Both the position numbers and the translations under genes were made by a program. A stretch of DNA of 49,776 bases. Source: Bacteroidales bacterium. GTDB lineage: Bacteria > Bacteroidota > Bacteroidia > Bacteroidales > P3. This document shows, in pieces, positions 9,626-18,511 of this stretch. The DNA is taken from contig JAFWZP010000063.1 in NCBI GenBank assembly GCA_017522255.1, forward strand, positions 1-49,776. The letters are read 5' to 3'. How positions within the stretch are numbered: the stretch's first letter is position 1; every line of letters begins with the position of its first letter. Under the pieces are notes generated by a model. That model was not told where the DNA came from, made no database searches, and saw only the letters and a program-made list of their open reading frames with translations.

Positions 9626-12115
9626 TTACTGTTTCACTACTCGGCGTATTGTTATACCCTTTGATGTGGTTATACGCATTGTGTAGTATCCCTTTACAAG
9701 TTGGGAAATGTCTATACGGTAGCTGTTTTCAAACACTGCAACCATACGACCCATACCATCCAATACTTCTACCTTTACAATATCTTCGGTATTGAAAGTT
9801 ATAATACTTTGTGCAGGATTGGGGTAGAACTTAAGATTATCCAACATATCAGGTACTTCAACACCGATATTCTGTATAGTCAATATCAATACAACTATGC
9901 TATCACAGCCGGTTGCTGTTTGTGCTACATATTCGTACACTCCACTTTGGCTATATATTTCGCCATTCCATGTATATTCATTTATGGCTGTATCAACTAT
10001 AGTGTCATATACCGAATGGTTGATAGTAAGGTTCAACGTTACCACGCTGTCGCAACCTGCTGCATTAGTCAATGTATATTGTGCAGTGTTGTTGCTCGAT
10101 GTGTAGGTTACGCCGTCTATCCAGGTGTAGCTGTCGCAGGCTACTACAGTGGTGTCGCCGCTTATAGTGTATGCTTCAAATATGGCGGTTAATGCGGTGT
10201 CTTTGGTCAACACCACTGTGTATGGGTTTTCAGTTACGCCGTTGCTCCATTGCGTGAAGCGGTATCCGCAGTTGGCTGTAGCTGTCAGCTCTATTCCGCT
10301 GCATAATATATCGCCCATGGTGGCGGTACCCATAGCCTCGTTGGTAGAGGTTACAGTTATGCTGTATGGCACATCTTCGCGTATATCGCTAAACTCATTG
10401 CCCCAATCTGTGTCATTACGGTAGACCGACAAAGTGCCGCAGGGAACTGTTACAACCGCCGTGGTAGGAACTTCTGCCCAAACGTCGGTTCCCATTGTAG
10501 GCGGAACTTGGGCAGCAGTGGTTATGGAGGTTAAACCGGTATATCCGAATGCATAACTATCTATATACTTAAGCGAAGCAGGCAAAGCTATAGTGCTTAG
10601 CGAAGAACAACCATAGAATACATACTCTCCTATGGTATCCACCTGGGAGCCGTCGGCAAAACTGACGGTGGCAAGACCTGTACAATTATAGAATGCATAG
10701 TCCGGCACTATCTCAACGATGTTGCCAAAGGTTACAGACTGTATGGAGGTATTGTTGGCAAATAAATACCAACCATCATTATCTGTATATTTCAAGTTTG
10801 GCGAGTTCCACTGCACGGTGGTTAAGGCGTTGCAACCATAGAATACACGATTGCCCACGCTGTCAAGTTCCGCTCCCAAGGTAATGCTTGTAAGACCGCT
10901 ATTATAGAATGCTCTTTCCTTTATAACCTTAAGCGAAGCAGGCAAAGCTATAGTGCTTAGCGAAGAACAACCATAGAATGCTCTCTCTCCTATGGTATCC
11001 AACTGGGAGCCTTCGGCAAAGCTGACGGTGGTAAGACCTGTACAATTTAGGAATGCACGGTAAGGCACAACCTCCACTGTACTGCCAAAGGTTACAGACT
11101 GTATGGAGGTATTGTTGGCAAATAAATACCAACTACCATTATCTGTATATTTCAAGTTTGGCGAGTTCCACTGCACGGTGGTTAAAGCATTGCAACCATA
11201 GAATGCACGATTGCCCACGCTGTCAAGTTCCGCTCCCAAGGTAATGCTTGTAAGACCGCTATTATAGAATGCATAACTACCTATATACTTAAGCGAAGCA
11301 GGCAAAGCTATAGTGCTTAGCGAAGAACAACCGTCGAATGCATACTCTCCTATGGTATCCACCTGGGAGCCTTCGGCAAAGCTGACGGTGGCAAGACCTG
11401 TACAATTTTGGAATGCATAGTCCGGCACTATCTCAACGGTGTTGCCAAAGGTTACAGACTGTATGGAGGTATTGTTGGCAAATAAATACCAACCACCATT
11501 ATCTGTATATTTCAAGTTTGGCGAGTTCCACTGCACGGTGGTTAAAGCATTGCAACCATAGAATGCCAAATTTCCTACGCTGTCAAGTTCCGCTCCCAAG
11601 GTAATGCTTGTAAGACCGCTACAATTATAGAATGCATATTTCTTTATAACCTTAAGCGAAGCAGGAAAAGCTATAGTGCTTAGCGAAGAACAACCATAGA
11701 ATGCATACTCTCCTATGGTATCCAACCAGGAGCCGTCGGCAAAGGTTACTGAGGTTAAACCGGTACAATTATAGAATGCAGAGTTTCCAATAGCGGTAAC
11801 GGTGTACACCGCATCATTATAGGTAACGGTGGCGAGTATGGTACACTGTGCGGTCAGTGTGGCGGCATTGTATCCGCTTACAGAGGCGGTGTAGCCGTCG
11901 GTGTTGAGGGTGTAGGTCAGGCCGCCTTGCGTAACGGTCTGTGCCACGGCCGAAAAAAATATGCCGCAAGTAAGCAAACAGCCTACAAGCAGCATCTTGG
12001 CAGCCTTAGAGGTAAACAAAGATAATGTGCGGGCACTCATAGCACCGCCACAGCTCTTGCGCTGCCCTGTGGCAGCCGAGAGGAGCTTGATAACATCGAT
12101 AATTTTACTTTTCAT
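9626..12115 (-). CDS. BspA-like leucine-rich-repeat surface protein with T9SS sorting tail
   Basis: The ATG at 12115 gives 829 residues. An ATG at 12163 would abut the T-tract of an upstream terminator and is less likely. The N-terminus has a long basic region and then a hydrophobic signal ending FFSAVAQ. The body carries LRR_5/BspA repeats of the type AFYGCSSLSTIALPASLK, including three nearly identical 120-residue modules. These are followed by an InlB-type repeat (GYRFTQWSNGVTENP), two CDSYTW / GCDSVVTLNLTI repeats and a C-terminal type A sorting domain (FYPNPAQS ... KGYYTMRITTSKG). BspA proteins of oral and gut Bacteroidales bind host proteins or other cells; the ligand here is unknown. 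The sorting tail implies passage through the type IX secretion system and display or release at the cell surface. Expression may be controlled by the leader described separately. Confidence 0.88.
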   Translation of the reverse strand: MKSKIIDVIKLLSAATGQRKSCGGAMSARTLSLFTSKAAKMLLVGCLLTCGIFFSAVAQTVTQGGLTYTLNTDGYTASVSGYNAATLTAQCTILATVTYNDAVYTVTAIGNSAFYNCTGLTSVTFADGSWLDTIGEYAFYGCSSLSTIAFPASLKVIKKYAFYNCSGLTSITLGAELDSVGNLAFYGCNALTTVQWNSPNLKYTDNGGWYLFANNTSIQSVTFGNTVEIVPDYAFQNCTGLATVSFAEGSQVDTIGEYAFDGCSSLSTIALPASLKYIGSYAFYNSGLTSITLGAELDSVGNRAFYGCNALTTVQWNSPNLKYTDNGSWYLFANNTSIQSVTFGSTVEVVPYRAFLNCTGLTTVSFAEGSQLDTIGERAFYGCSSLSTIALPASLKVIKERAFYNSGLTSITLGAELDSVGNRVFYGCNALTTVQWNSPNLKYTDNDGWYLFANNTSIQSVTFGNIVEIVPDYAFYNCTGLATVSFADGSQVDTIGEYVFYGCSSLSTIALPASLKYIDSYAFGYTGLTSITTAAQVPPTMGTDVWAEVPTTAVVTVPCGTLSVYRNDTDWGNEFSDIREDVPYSITVTSTNEAMGTATMGDILCSGIELTATANCGYRFTQWSNGVTENPYTVVLTKDTALTAIFEAYTISGDTTVVACDSYTWIDGVTYTSSNNTAQYTLTNAAGCDSVVTLNLTINHSVYDTIVDTAINEYTWNGEIYSQSGVYEYVAQTATGCDSIVVLILTIQNIGVEVPDMLDNLKFYPNPAQSIITFNTEDIVKVEVLDGMGRMVAVFENSYRIDISQLVKGYYTMRITTSKGITIRRVVKQ
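10571..11760 (-). repeat. 360-bp tandem repeats inside the BspA-like gene
   Basis: Near-identical DNA units begin at about 10571, 10931, 11291 and 11654. The spacing is 360, 360 and 363 bases; the extra codon adds one Cys. The last unit is partial. Most differences cluster in a few codons, for example KYIGSYAF versus KVIKERAF, which suggests recent duplication or gene conversion. Confidence 0.9.
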
Positions 12116-12163
12116 ATTAAGTCTATTTAGTTTTATTATTTCTTTGTTATTGTACGAAGACAT

Positions 12164-12210
12164 AAAAAAAATGCTGCAAGCAGACCTTCAACAGTCCACC
12201 GGCAGCATCC
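12164..12210 (-). terminator. Intrinsic terminator/attenuator in the BspA leader
   Basis: On the minus strand the stem ATGCTGC / GCAGCAT, extended inside by GGAC / GTCT pairing, is followed by eight T. It sits between the small ORF and the BspA-like gene. No TAnnTTTG promoter is visible between it and that gene, so the BspA gene may depend on readthrough. Confidence 0.75.
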
Positions 12211-12311
12211 TAAGCATTGGTCAACACTGTGTACAACGCTGTACACTCGCCATACACTTCGGGTGCTTTTATCATTTTTTCTAATATTTTCTTCGTTATC
12301 TGTTTTATCAT
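12210..12311 (-). CDS. 33-codon small ORF in the BspA leader (possible leader peptide)
   Basis: The minus-strand frame opens with ATG at 12311 and ends with TAG at 12212-12210, touching the terminator stem. The peptide starts MIKQITKKILEKMIKAPE and ends VYGECTALYTVLTNA, so it has a basic helical first half and a Thr/Tyr/Leu-rich second half. It lies about 65 bases downstream of a good promoter. Codons 22-28 contain a second inverted repeat, GTGTAC / GTACAC with a 6-base loop, which could compete with terminator folding. It could be a regulatory leader peptide or an independent small-protein gene with its own promoter and terminator. I do not recognise the sequence as a named family. Confidence 0.5.
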   Translation of the reverse strand: MIKQITKKILEKMIKAPEVYGECTALYTVLTNA

Positions 12312-12377
12312 TTCTTTAGTCTTTTTCAGTGCGTTGAGCTTCGTTTATCGTGCAAACCACTCTCTCGCAAAACAGCA

Positions 12378-12408
12378 CAAAGATACAAACATTTTTTCAA
12401 TTACGAAA
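12378..12408 (-). promoter_or_regulatory. Promoter of the small ORF / BspA-like gene
   Basis: On the minus strand the -7 element is TATCTTTG, with TTTC (one mismatch to TTTG) 19 bases upstream. The predicted transcript start near 12370 would give a leader of about 255 bases before the BspA start codon. Confidence 0.7.
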
Positions 12409-12476
12409 ATATTTTCATCATTTTTTGCAATCGTGTCCAAAATGTTTTTGAAGAAATTTGACATCAAAAAAATAAA

Positions 12477-12540
12477 GGGAGTTGTATATAACTAAATGAA
12501 AAATATTCGTTTAGTAGGTGAAAACAAAAAAACAACTCCC
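12477..12540. repeat. Inverted repeat at the left edge of the transposase remnant
   Basis: GGGAGTTGT (12477-12485) and ACAACTCCC (12532-12540) form a perfect 9-bp inverted repeat ending directly at the ATG of the transposase remnant. Similar fold-back structures protect some IS transposase genes from expression driven by outside promoters; here that role is inferred. Confidence 0.5.
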
Positions 12541-12894
12541 ATGGCAAAGATAACACTTTTTTCTCAAGTATTACAATTATTACCAAAAGAACAGATAAAA
12601 AAGATAATAAACGATCATGGAACAGATAAATGTTCGAAGTCATTTGACACATGGTCACACCTTGTAAGTATGATATTTTGTCAATTTACAGATTGCAATT
12701 CTCTTCGAGATATTAGTCATGGAATGCGATCTGCTCAAGGTAATCTAAATCATCTTGGAATAAAGTCTGCCCCATCAAAATCAACTATAGCATATCAAAA
12801 CGAACATCGGAACAGCGAAGTGTTTAAAGATATTTATTATGAAGTATTTAAGGCAACATCTAAAAATTCCACGTTCTATGAAATAATATCATGA
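12541..12894 (+). pseudogene. Truncated IS4-type transposase (DUF4372 N-terminal region)
   Basis: The 117 residues from MAKITLFSQVLQLLPKEQ resemble the N-terminal part of Bacteroidota IS4-family transposases: WSHLVSMIFCQF, then CNSLRDISHGMRS, then SKSTIAYQNEHR. Full-length family members have roughly 380-400 residues with a DDE catalytic core. Here the frame stops soon after STFYEIIS and no catalytic part follows, so the gene cannot encode an active enzyme. An in-frame ATG at 12496 would add 15 residues with no family resemblance. No right-hand end or target duplication could be identified. The fragment probably marks an old insertion followed by deletion, and the repeat-rich gap after it supports that. 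Confidence 0.75.
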
Positions 12895-13583
12895 AATAAA
12901 AGAACCTTTTGCGTGCTTTGCGTTTTTTCTTAAAATCTTTCTATTTCTTTTTCAATCGTGTAGCCCGCTACACTCAATCAAAAGAAAGTAGAAATCTTCC
13001 TAAGAAAATTCCGTAAATCACTTGCAAAGCAATTTTTAGAAGTTGCCTAAAAATAATATTGCTCTTAGGGTTAGTAGATTCTAAATTTTTATCCAAACGA
13101 TACTTTTCATACCCTTTTCCACCGCCAAACCGCTTTCCGAAATCCTTTGTAGTGGATTTGCATCTACAGAGAAACACCTTCCGAGAAATGACCTTTCTCA
13201 AATGAGATCTGACACTTCTCAAGTGAGAACTGACACTTCTCAAAACCATCTTCCCCGACAACTTAATATCACCACCACAGAATATTGCTGTGTATTTCAA
13301 GAATTATCTTCCTTAACTTCATAATCTATTATGCTTAAAGACTTAAGACAAGATGGTACGACACATGGGTTCCCAAGGGCGTTGGGATACCTCCCCAAGG
13401 GCGTTGGGGAACCATGATTCTAACGTAAACGTATCATCATGTTAAGCATCTTATCTCAAGGGGTTAAGCATCTTGTTACTTGCCTTTGAGGTGCAAACAA
13501 ACAAAATGTACAGTCCCGCCACAATATAAGGCTCGGAATATTTACAGTATATGGATACTCAACTTTACTGAAAAACAAGCCAT
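12895..13583. other. Gene-free gap with short tandem repeats
   Basis: No convincing gene is present. At 13195-13247 there are two and a half copies of a 21-base unit containing the palindrome TCTCA-N2-TGAGA. At 13372-13386 and 13394-13408 the 15-mer CCCAAGGGCGTTGGG is repeated with a 22-base period, flanked by GGTTCC and GGAACC. The rest is unremarkable A+T-rich sequence. Confidence 0.7.
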
Positions 13584-13617
13584 TAAAAAAGGATGCCGAG
13601 CATTTCAGCATCCTTTA
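13584..13617 (-). terminator. Terminator of the ETF/acyl-CoA dehydrogenase genes
   Basis: The stem AAAGGATGC / GCATCCTTT with an 11-base loop is followed by TTTT on the minus strand, about 35 bases after the acyl-CoA dehydrogenase stop. Confidence 0.85.
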
Positions 13618-13649
13618 GCAAATTAAATTCTATTTATCATGTTGTAAAA

Positions 13650-15386
13650 CTATTCGTTGGTACAACATACCTTTTCGGCAGTTGCCTTATACTCCGAAAG
13701 CATATCGGGAGTAAAGTTCTTAACGTAAGCCAAGTTCTTGGCTATCTCGCCTTGTCCGATGGCTATCATCACTTCGCACGAACGTTTGAAGCGTTCGCAA
13801 CGGTTGGTATCTTGTAGCAGTAGATATCCCATCACTATGTAGCCCATACTTTCGACCATACGACGAGCGTGGAAATCATACATTTCGCTGGTAGAACCAT
13901 AAGCCGAAACTGTTTCGAATATCTTTTTGTACTCTTCGGTCATTGCACGCAATCTGTTTCTCAAGCCTTCAAGTTCGGGTTTAAGTGTCATTGCGTCGTA
14001 CTCTTCGATGCGTTTCAGGTAACTACCGTTGCCTATACCACGTATGGCTGCCACCACTTGAAGTTGCGAAGTACCTTCGTAGATGGTAAGGATGCGGGCA
14101 TCGCGATACAAACGTTCGCAAGCATATTCTTTCATAAATCCCGAACCGCCATGTACTTGTATCGAGTCGTAAGCCACTTGGTTGGCATATTCGCTCGAGA
14201 AAAGTTTAAGCATAGGGGTAAATATGTCGGCATTGCGTTGATGATATTTAAGGTCGGCACGTTCTTCGGCAGTAAGGCTGCGTTCGCGAGCTATGGCTTC
14301 GTAGGCTTTATAAATATCCACAAAACGAGCTGTTTCGTAAAGCAATGTACGTATGGCATCGGTTTTGGCACGCATATTGGTAAGCATTTCATACACTTGC
14401 GGGAAGTTGATGATGGCTTTGCCAAACTGTTCGCGTTCCTGAGCATATTGGTAAGCCTCGCGGTAGGCGGCTTCGGCCAATCCCACACTTTGAGCACCTA
14501 CGCCCAAACGAGCACCATTCATAAGGCTCATCACATATTTGATAAGACCCAACTTGCGGTCGCCCACCAGCTTGGCAGGAGCATTGTTAAACACAAGTTC
14601 GGCTGTTGGCGAACCTTTGATACCCAATTTGTTCTCGATACGGCGAACGGTAACGGCTTTGTCTTTACGGTCGTAAACGAAGTAAGACAAACCACGACCA
14701 TCGGTAGTACCCTCTTCTGAACGTGCTAGCACAAGTTTAATATCGGCATCACCATTGGTAATGAAGCGTTTCACACCGTTCAAACGCCAACAGTTGGCTT
14801 TTTCGTCGAAAGTAGCCTTAAGGCGTACCGACTGAAGGTCGGAACCGGCATCGGGTTCGGTAAGGTCCATCGAGCAAGTGGCACCGGCATTGATGCGAGG
14901 CAAAAACTCGGCCTTAATCTCTTCCGAGGCAAATTCATAGATGGTTTCGGCACAGTCTTGCAAACCCCAAATGTTGGCAAACCCGGCATCGGCACGCGAC
15001 ACTATTTCGGCAGCCATCACGTATGGAATGTAAGGGAAGTTAAGACCATCGTATTTGCGAGGCAACGACATACCATACAATCCGGCATCGCGCAAGGCTT
15101 CGTGGTTTTGTTGAGTGCCACGGGCATATACCACTTCGTTGTTTACCACCTTAGGACCTTCGTGATCAACGCTTTCAGCATTGGCAGCAAGTACCTCGCC
15201 CGAAATTTCACCTACTATCTCCATCACCTTGTCGTAGTTATCCAAAGCATCTTCGTAATCGGCAGGTGCATCAGGATAAACATTCTTTTCGGCATAGTTG
15301 CGTTCCTTCAATGCCACTATCTTCTCCATCATAGGATGGCCAAGATAAAACTTCAATGACTCATTGTCTGTATAAAAATTGCTCAT
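13650..15386 (-). CDS. Acyl-CoA dehydrogenase, long form (578 aa)
   Basis: This flavoenzyme introduces the alpha-beta double bond into acyl-CoA and passes electrons to ETF. The middle domain is clear: SMDLTEPDAGSDLQSVRLKA contacts FAD, GVKRFITNGDADI follows, and the C-terminal helical domain has AYDSIQVHGGSGFMKEY. The segment IYEGTSQLQV carries the glutamate that aligns with the catalytic base of medium-chain enzymes. It is about 200 residues longer than classical 380-residue enzymes. Extra N-terminal and C-terminal helical segments are typical of the long subgroup found in Bacteroidota and Proteobacteria. The genes for both ETF subunits lie directly upstream in the same orientation, so the three products should work as one chain. 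Chain-length specificity cannot be read. A role in fatty-acid or amino-acid fermentation, possibly in the reductive direction, is inference. Confidence 0.92.
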   Translation of the reverse strand: MSNFYTDNESLKFYLGHPMMEKIVALKERNYAEKNVYPDAPADYEDALDNYDKVMEIVGEISGEVLAANAESVDHEGPKVVNNEVVYARGTQQNHEALRDAGLYGMSLPRKYDGLNFPYIPYVMAAEIVSRADAGFANIWGLQDCAETIYEFASEEIKAEFLPRINAGATCSMDLTEPDAGSDLQSVRLKATFDEKANCWRLNGVKRFITNGDADIKLVLARSEEGTTDGRGLSYFVYDRKDKAVTVRRIENKLGIKGSPTAELVFNNAPAKLVGDRKLGLIKYVMSLMNGARLGVGAQSVGLAEAAYREAYQYAQEREQFGKAIINFPQVYEMLTNMRAKTDAIRTLLYETARFVDIYKAYEAIARERSLTAEERADLKYHQRNADIFTPMLKLFSSEYANQVAYDSIQVHGGSGFMKEYACERLYRDARILTIYEGTSQLQVVAAIRGIGNGSYLKRIEEYDAMTLKPELEGLRNRLRAMTEEYKKIFETVSAYGSTSEMYDFHARRMVESMGYIVMGYLLLQDTNRCERFKRSCEVMIAIGQGEIAKNLAYVKNFTPDMLSEYKATAEKVCCTNE

Positions 15387-15431
15387 AATCTTCGGTTTTT
15401 AATTGAGTGATAATACCAAAGCCACACAGCA

Positions 15432-16454
15432 CTATTTGGTGTTGGCTTTGTAAGACTTTATCATTTTAGGCAACACATCACATACATCTCCAATTATGGT
15501 ATAATCGGCAATACTGTTGATAGGTGCTTTGGGGTCGGTATTGATACTGATAATCTTAGCCGACTGGTCCATACCTGCACGGTGCTGAACGGCACCACTT
15601 ACACCGCACGCAATATATAGTTTTGGACGTACTGTTACTCCTGTTTGACCTATTTGGCGTTCGCCTTCGGTAAATCCGGCATCAACGGCGGCACGTGTAG
15701 CTCCTACTTCGCCACCAATAACGGTTGCCAATTCGTGCAACAGTTTAAAGTTCTCTTTCGAACCCATACCATAACCACCTGCCACAATGATTTGTGCATT
15801 CTTGATGTTTATCTTTTGCTCTTCGATATGGCGTTCTATTATCTTCACACAGAAGTCGCTATCGGTAACATATTTAGCCACATCAAGTTTGTTTACCACA
15901 CCTTTGTGGTTGGCATCGTAGATTTCCTTTTTCATCACACCCTCGCGTACTGTGGCCATTTGTGGGCGAGTTTCGGGGTTCACGATAGTGGCAATGATGT
16001 TGCCACCAAAGGCAGGACGTATTTGGTACAACAAATCGTGGTATTCCTTACCTGCTTTGGCATCGGTGTGGTCGCCTATTTCGAGGCTGGTACAGTCGGC
16101 GGTAAGACCGCAACGCAAGTACGACGACACACGAGGAGCCAAATCACGACCTACCGAAGTAGCTCCAAACAAAGCTATTTCGGGATTCTTCTCTTTGAAA
16201 AGATTGGTTACGATGTCGAAATGAGGCAATGTGCTGTATGGGAACAAACGAGCATCGTCGGCCACATTGATAATGTCAACACCGTAGGGATATAATTGAG
16301 CTTCAAGGTTAGTAAGGTTGCTTCCAATAACTATGGCTTCCAACTTGGTTTGTAGGCGGTCGGCAAGCTTGCGGGCTTTGGAACACAATTCCAAACTTAC
16401 ATCAGCAATAGTACCTTCTTCGGTAATTTCGCAATAAACAAATATATTATTCAT
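15432..16454 (-). CDS. etfA: Electron transfer flavoprotein alpha subunit
   Basis: The 340-residue length is normal for EtfA. The C-terminal FAD-binding domain is intact: VGATRAAVDAGF, then RQIGQTGVTVRPKLYIACGVSGAVQHRAGM, then IISINTDPKAPINSIADY. The N-terminal alpha/beta domain pairs with EtfB. The heterodimer accepts electrons from the acyl-CoA dehydrogenase encoded 46 bases downstream. Whether it bifurcates electrons to ferredoxin cannot be settled by eye. The order etfB, etfA, acyl-CoA dehydrogenase, all on the minus strand with gaps of 64 and 46 bases, indicates one operon. Confidence 0.93.
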   Translation of the reverse strand: MNNIFVYCEITEEGTIADVSLELCSKARKLADRLQTKLEAIVIGSNLTNLEAQLYPYGVDIINVADDARLFPYSTLPHFDIVTNLFKEKNPEIALFGATSVGRDLAPRVSSYLRCGLTADCTSLEIGDHTDAKAGKEYHDLLYQIRPAFGGNIIATIVNPETRPQMATVREGVMKKEIYDANHKGVVNKLDVAKYVTDSDFCVKIIERHIEEQKINIKNAQIIVAGGYGMGSKENFKLLHELATVIGGEVGATRAAVDAGFTEGERQIGQTGVTVRPKLYIACGVSGAVQHRAGMDQSAKIISINTDPKAPINSIADYTIIGDVCDVLPKMIKSYKANTK

Positions 16455-16518
16455 TATTGTTAGTCTTTGATGTTATTACTTTAGTTTATTATACGAGGAA
16501 CACAAACTCTCCACTATC

Positions 16519-17391
16519 TTATCCAATAATGTGAGTAGTAATCAATTCTTTCATTAATCCGTTTATGTCCTCTTCCTTGTCAGAAAGAACTACGCTTTCC
16601 TTTTGAGTCAATACCACATTCTCGATATTCTTAACCTTGGTTGGCGAACCGGCCATACCCAAGCGATTCATATCGGGATTCAAGTCTTCGGCAGTCCACT
16701 CTTCTATCTTCAAGTAAGGTTTTTGATTCCAAATATCAGAGTAGTCTTGTCCACGTTCTTGTTGTTCCGATGGGGTACAAGCATTCTTGTATTTCATCAC
16801 ACGTTTGGCATGACGGAAACGACAAGCGGGTGCCGAACCATGAACGGTGATAAGCACAGGATATGGAGCCTCAACCACCTCAACACCACGTTCCAAACGA
16901 CGTTTGATTTGTATAGCGTCGGACGATACTTTCACAATCTCTTCGGCGTATGTTATTTGGGGTATTTCCAACTTTTCGGCCACTTGCGGACCTACCTGAG
17001 CGGTATCGCCATCGATAGCCTGACGGCCCGAAAGCACCAAGTCTACTTTACCCAACTTGCGTACAGCCATAGATATAGCATACGAAGTGGCCAAAGTGTC
17101 AGAGCCTGCAAAGGCACGACCCGAAACTAAATAACCATCGTCGGCACCACGATAAATAGATTCTCTTATTATATCAGCTGCACGAGATGGTCCCATTGTA
17201 ATCACTGTTACAGTAGCATCTTTCAATTGATCTTTTATTGATAACGCCATTTCCAAGGCATTCAAGTCTTCCGGATTAAAAATTGCCGGTAGTGCTGCTC
17301 TGTTCACAGTACCATCAGCTTTCATGGCATCTTTTCCCACATTGCGTGTGTCGGGAACTTGCTTTGCCAATACTACAATTTTATAACTCAT
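16519..17391 (-). CDS. etfB: Electron transfer flavoprotein beta subunit
   Basis: This 290-residue protein starts with the family pattern IVVLAKQVPDTRNVG. NPEDLNALEMALSIKD and VITMGPSRAADIIRE follow, then the signature DLVLSGRQAIDGDTAQVGPQ. EtfB binds AMP, or the second FAD in bifurcating forms, and docks with the acyl-CoA dehydrogenase. It is the first of three genes leading to the dehydrogenase. The gap to fabH upstream is 88 bases and holds an imperfect hairpin (17431-17467) without a T-tract, so cotranscription with the fatty-acid genes is possible. No TAnnTTTG element was found in that gap. Confidence 0.93.
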   Translation of the reverse strand: MSYKIVVLAKQVPDTRNVGKDAMKADGTVNRAALPAIFNPEDLNALEMALSIKDQLKDATVTVITMGPSRAADIIRESIYRGADDGYLVSGRAFAGSDTLATSYAISMAVRKLGKVDLVLSGRQAIDGDTAQVGPQVAEKLEIPQITYAEEIVKVSSDAIQIKRRLERGVEVVEAPYPVLITVHGSAPACRFRHAKRVMKYKNACTPSEQQERGQDYSDIWNQKPYLKIEEWTAEDLNPDMNRLGMAGSPTKVKNIENVVLTQKESVVLSDKEEDINGLMKELITTHIIG

Positions 17392-17479
17392 AATCTGTCT
17401 ACTTTGTTAGTTATTGTAATTATATATATTCCCAAGAACGAGCTACTGAGACGTGCCCGTCCTTGGGAAATTCAGTTTA

Positions 17480-18469
17480 TTATATAGCCCACTTTACATA
17501 TATGGCACCCCACGAGAAGCCGGCACCAAACGATGTAAGTATAAGATTATCGCCTTTCTTGAACTTATGTTGGTTTTCCCACATAAGCAACGGTATGGTG
17601 GCGGAAGTGGTGTTGCCATATTTTTCGATATTCACCAACACCTTTTCTTCGGGTAAATTCATGTGATGACCTACCGCATTTATTATACGTATGTTGGCTT
17701 GGTGAGGCAATAAATACTTTATCGAGTCAGCATTCAAGCCATTGCGTTTCATTATCTCGTCCGACACACTGACCATCTTCGATACAGCCCATTTAAACAC
17801 AGCCTGACCTTCTTGATAGACAAAGTGCTCACGAGCGTCCACCGTTTCGTGCGAAGCAGGCTTAAGCGAGCCACCCGCTTTCATGTGTAGATGTTTGCGT
17901 CCAACACCATCGCTACAAAGTATTGCGTCCATCACTCCTACCTCCTCTTCGGTAGGTTCCAACAATACCACAGCGGCACCATCGCCAAATATAGGAGCCG
18001 TAGCTCTGTCTTGGTAGTCTACTGCCGATGTCATCTTCTCGGCACCTATCAACAAAAGTTTCTTGCAAAAACCCGACTCTACATACAACGATGCCGTTTT
18101 GAGACCATAAATAAATCCCGAACACCCCACATTCATATCCATGCTCATACCACCGTGTATGCCACACTTATCAGCCACAATACTCGCAGTGGCAGGAAAG
18201 TGCATATCGGGAGTAACGGTACAACAGATAACACCATCTATCTCTTCGGGTGCGATATTATTATTTTTCAAAAGGTTTTGTACCGCTATGGCAGCCATAT
18301 CCGAAGTGGCTTTACCTTCTTCTTTTAGCATACGGCGTTCTCTGATACCAATACGAGTCATTATCCATTCATCTGATGTATCCATCATCTGACTCAACTC
18401 CTCGTTAGTAAGAACATAGTCCGGCAAATAACCTTCTACTGCTGTTATAGCAGCTCTGATTTTACTCAT
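17480..18469 (-). CDS. fabH: 3-oxoacyl-ACP synthase III
   Basis: FabH starts fatty-acid synthesis by condensing acetyl-CoA (or branched acyl-CoA) with malonyl-ACP. The catalytic triad is visible: Cys in MNVGCSGFIYG (about residue 116), His in LLPHQANIRI and Asn in EKYGNTTSATIP. The ATG at 18469 (MSKIRAAI) is preferred over a TTG two codons upstream. The length of about 329 residues is normal. It follows fabF by about 42 bases, in the order acpP, fabF, fabH, so the three form a fatty-acid initiation/elongation cluster. No fabD, fabG or plsX is present, unlike many other bacteria. Confidence 0.93.
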   Translation of the reverse strand: MSKIRAAITAVEGYLPDYVLTNEELSQMMDTSDEWIMTRIGIRERRMLKEEGKATSDMAAIAVQNLLKNNNIAPEEIDGVICCTVTPDMHFPATASIVADKCGIHGGMSMDMNVGCSGFIYGLKTASLYVESGFCKKLLLIGAEKMTSAVDYQDRATAPIFGDGAAVVLLEPTEEEVGVMDAILCSDGVGRKHLHMKAGGSLKPASHETVDAREHFVYQEGQAVFKWAVSKMVSVSDEIMKRNGLNADSIKYLLPHQANIRIINAVGHHMNLPEEKVLVNIEKYGNTTSATIPLLMWENQHKFKKGDNLILTSFGAGFSWGAIYVKWAI

Positions 18470-18511
18470 AATCAATATATTTATAATGGCTCTTCCTAAA
18501 AAGAGAACATT

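Noticed and set aside
10693..11604. Three similar 63-residue plus-strand ORFs inside the BspA-like gene
   Set aside because: They are antisense shadows of the 360-bp coding repeats, not separate genes.
12115..12163. Upstream ATG at 12163 as the BspA start
   Set aside because: It sits immediately after the terminator T-tract and would add 16 residues before an already long signal region; 12115 is the better start.
12974..13300. 108-residue minus-strand ORF in the gap after the transposase remnant
   Set aside because: It spans the 21-base tandem repeat, has no recognisable domain and no promoter, and its composition is not protein-like.
13869..14720. 283-residue plus-strand ORF opposite the acyl-CoA dehydrogenase gene
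   Set aside because: It lies fully antisense to a clear enzyme gene and has no domain of its own.
17431..17467. Hairpin between fabH and etfB as a terminator
   Set aside because: The stem CCCAAG / CTTGGG is imperfect further in and no T-tract follows on the minus strand, so it is not called as a terminator.
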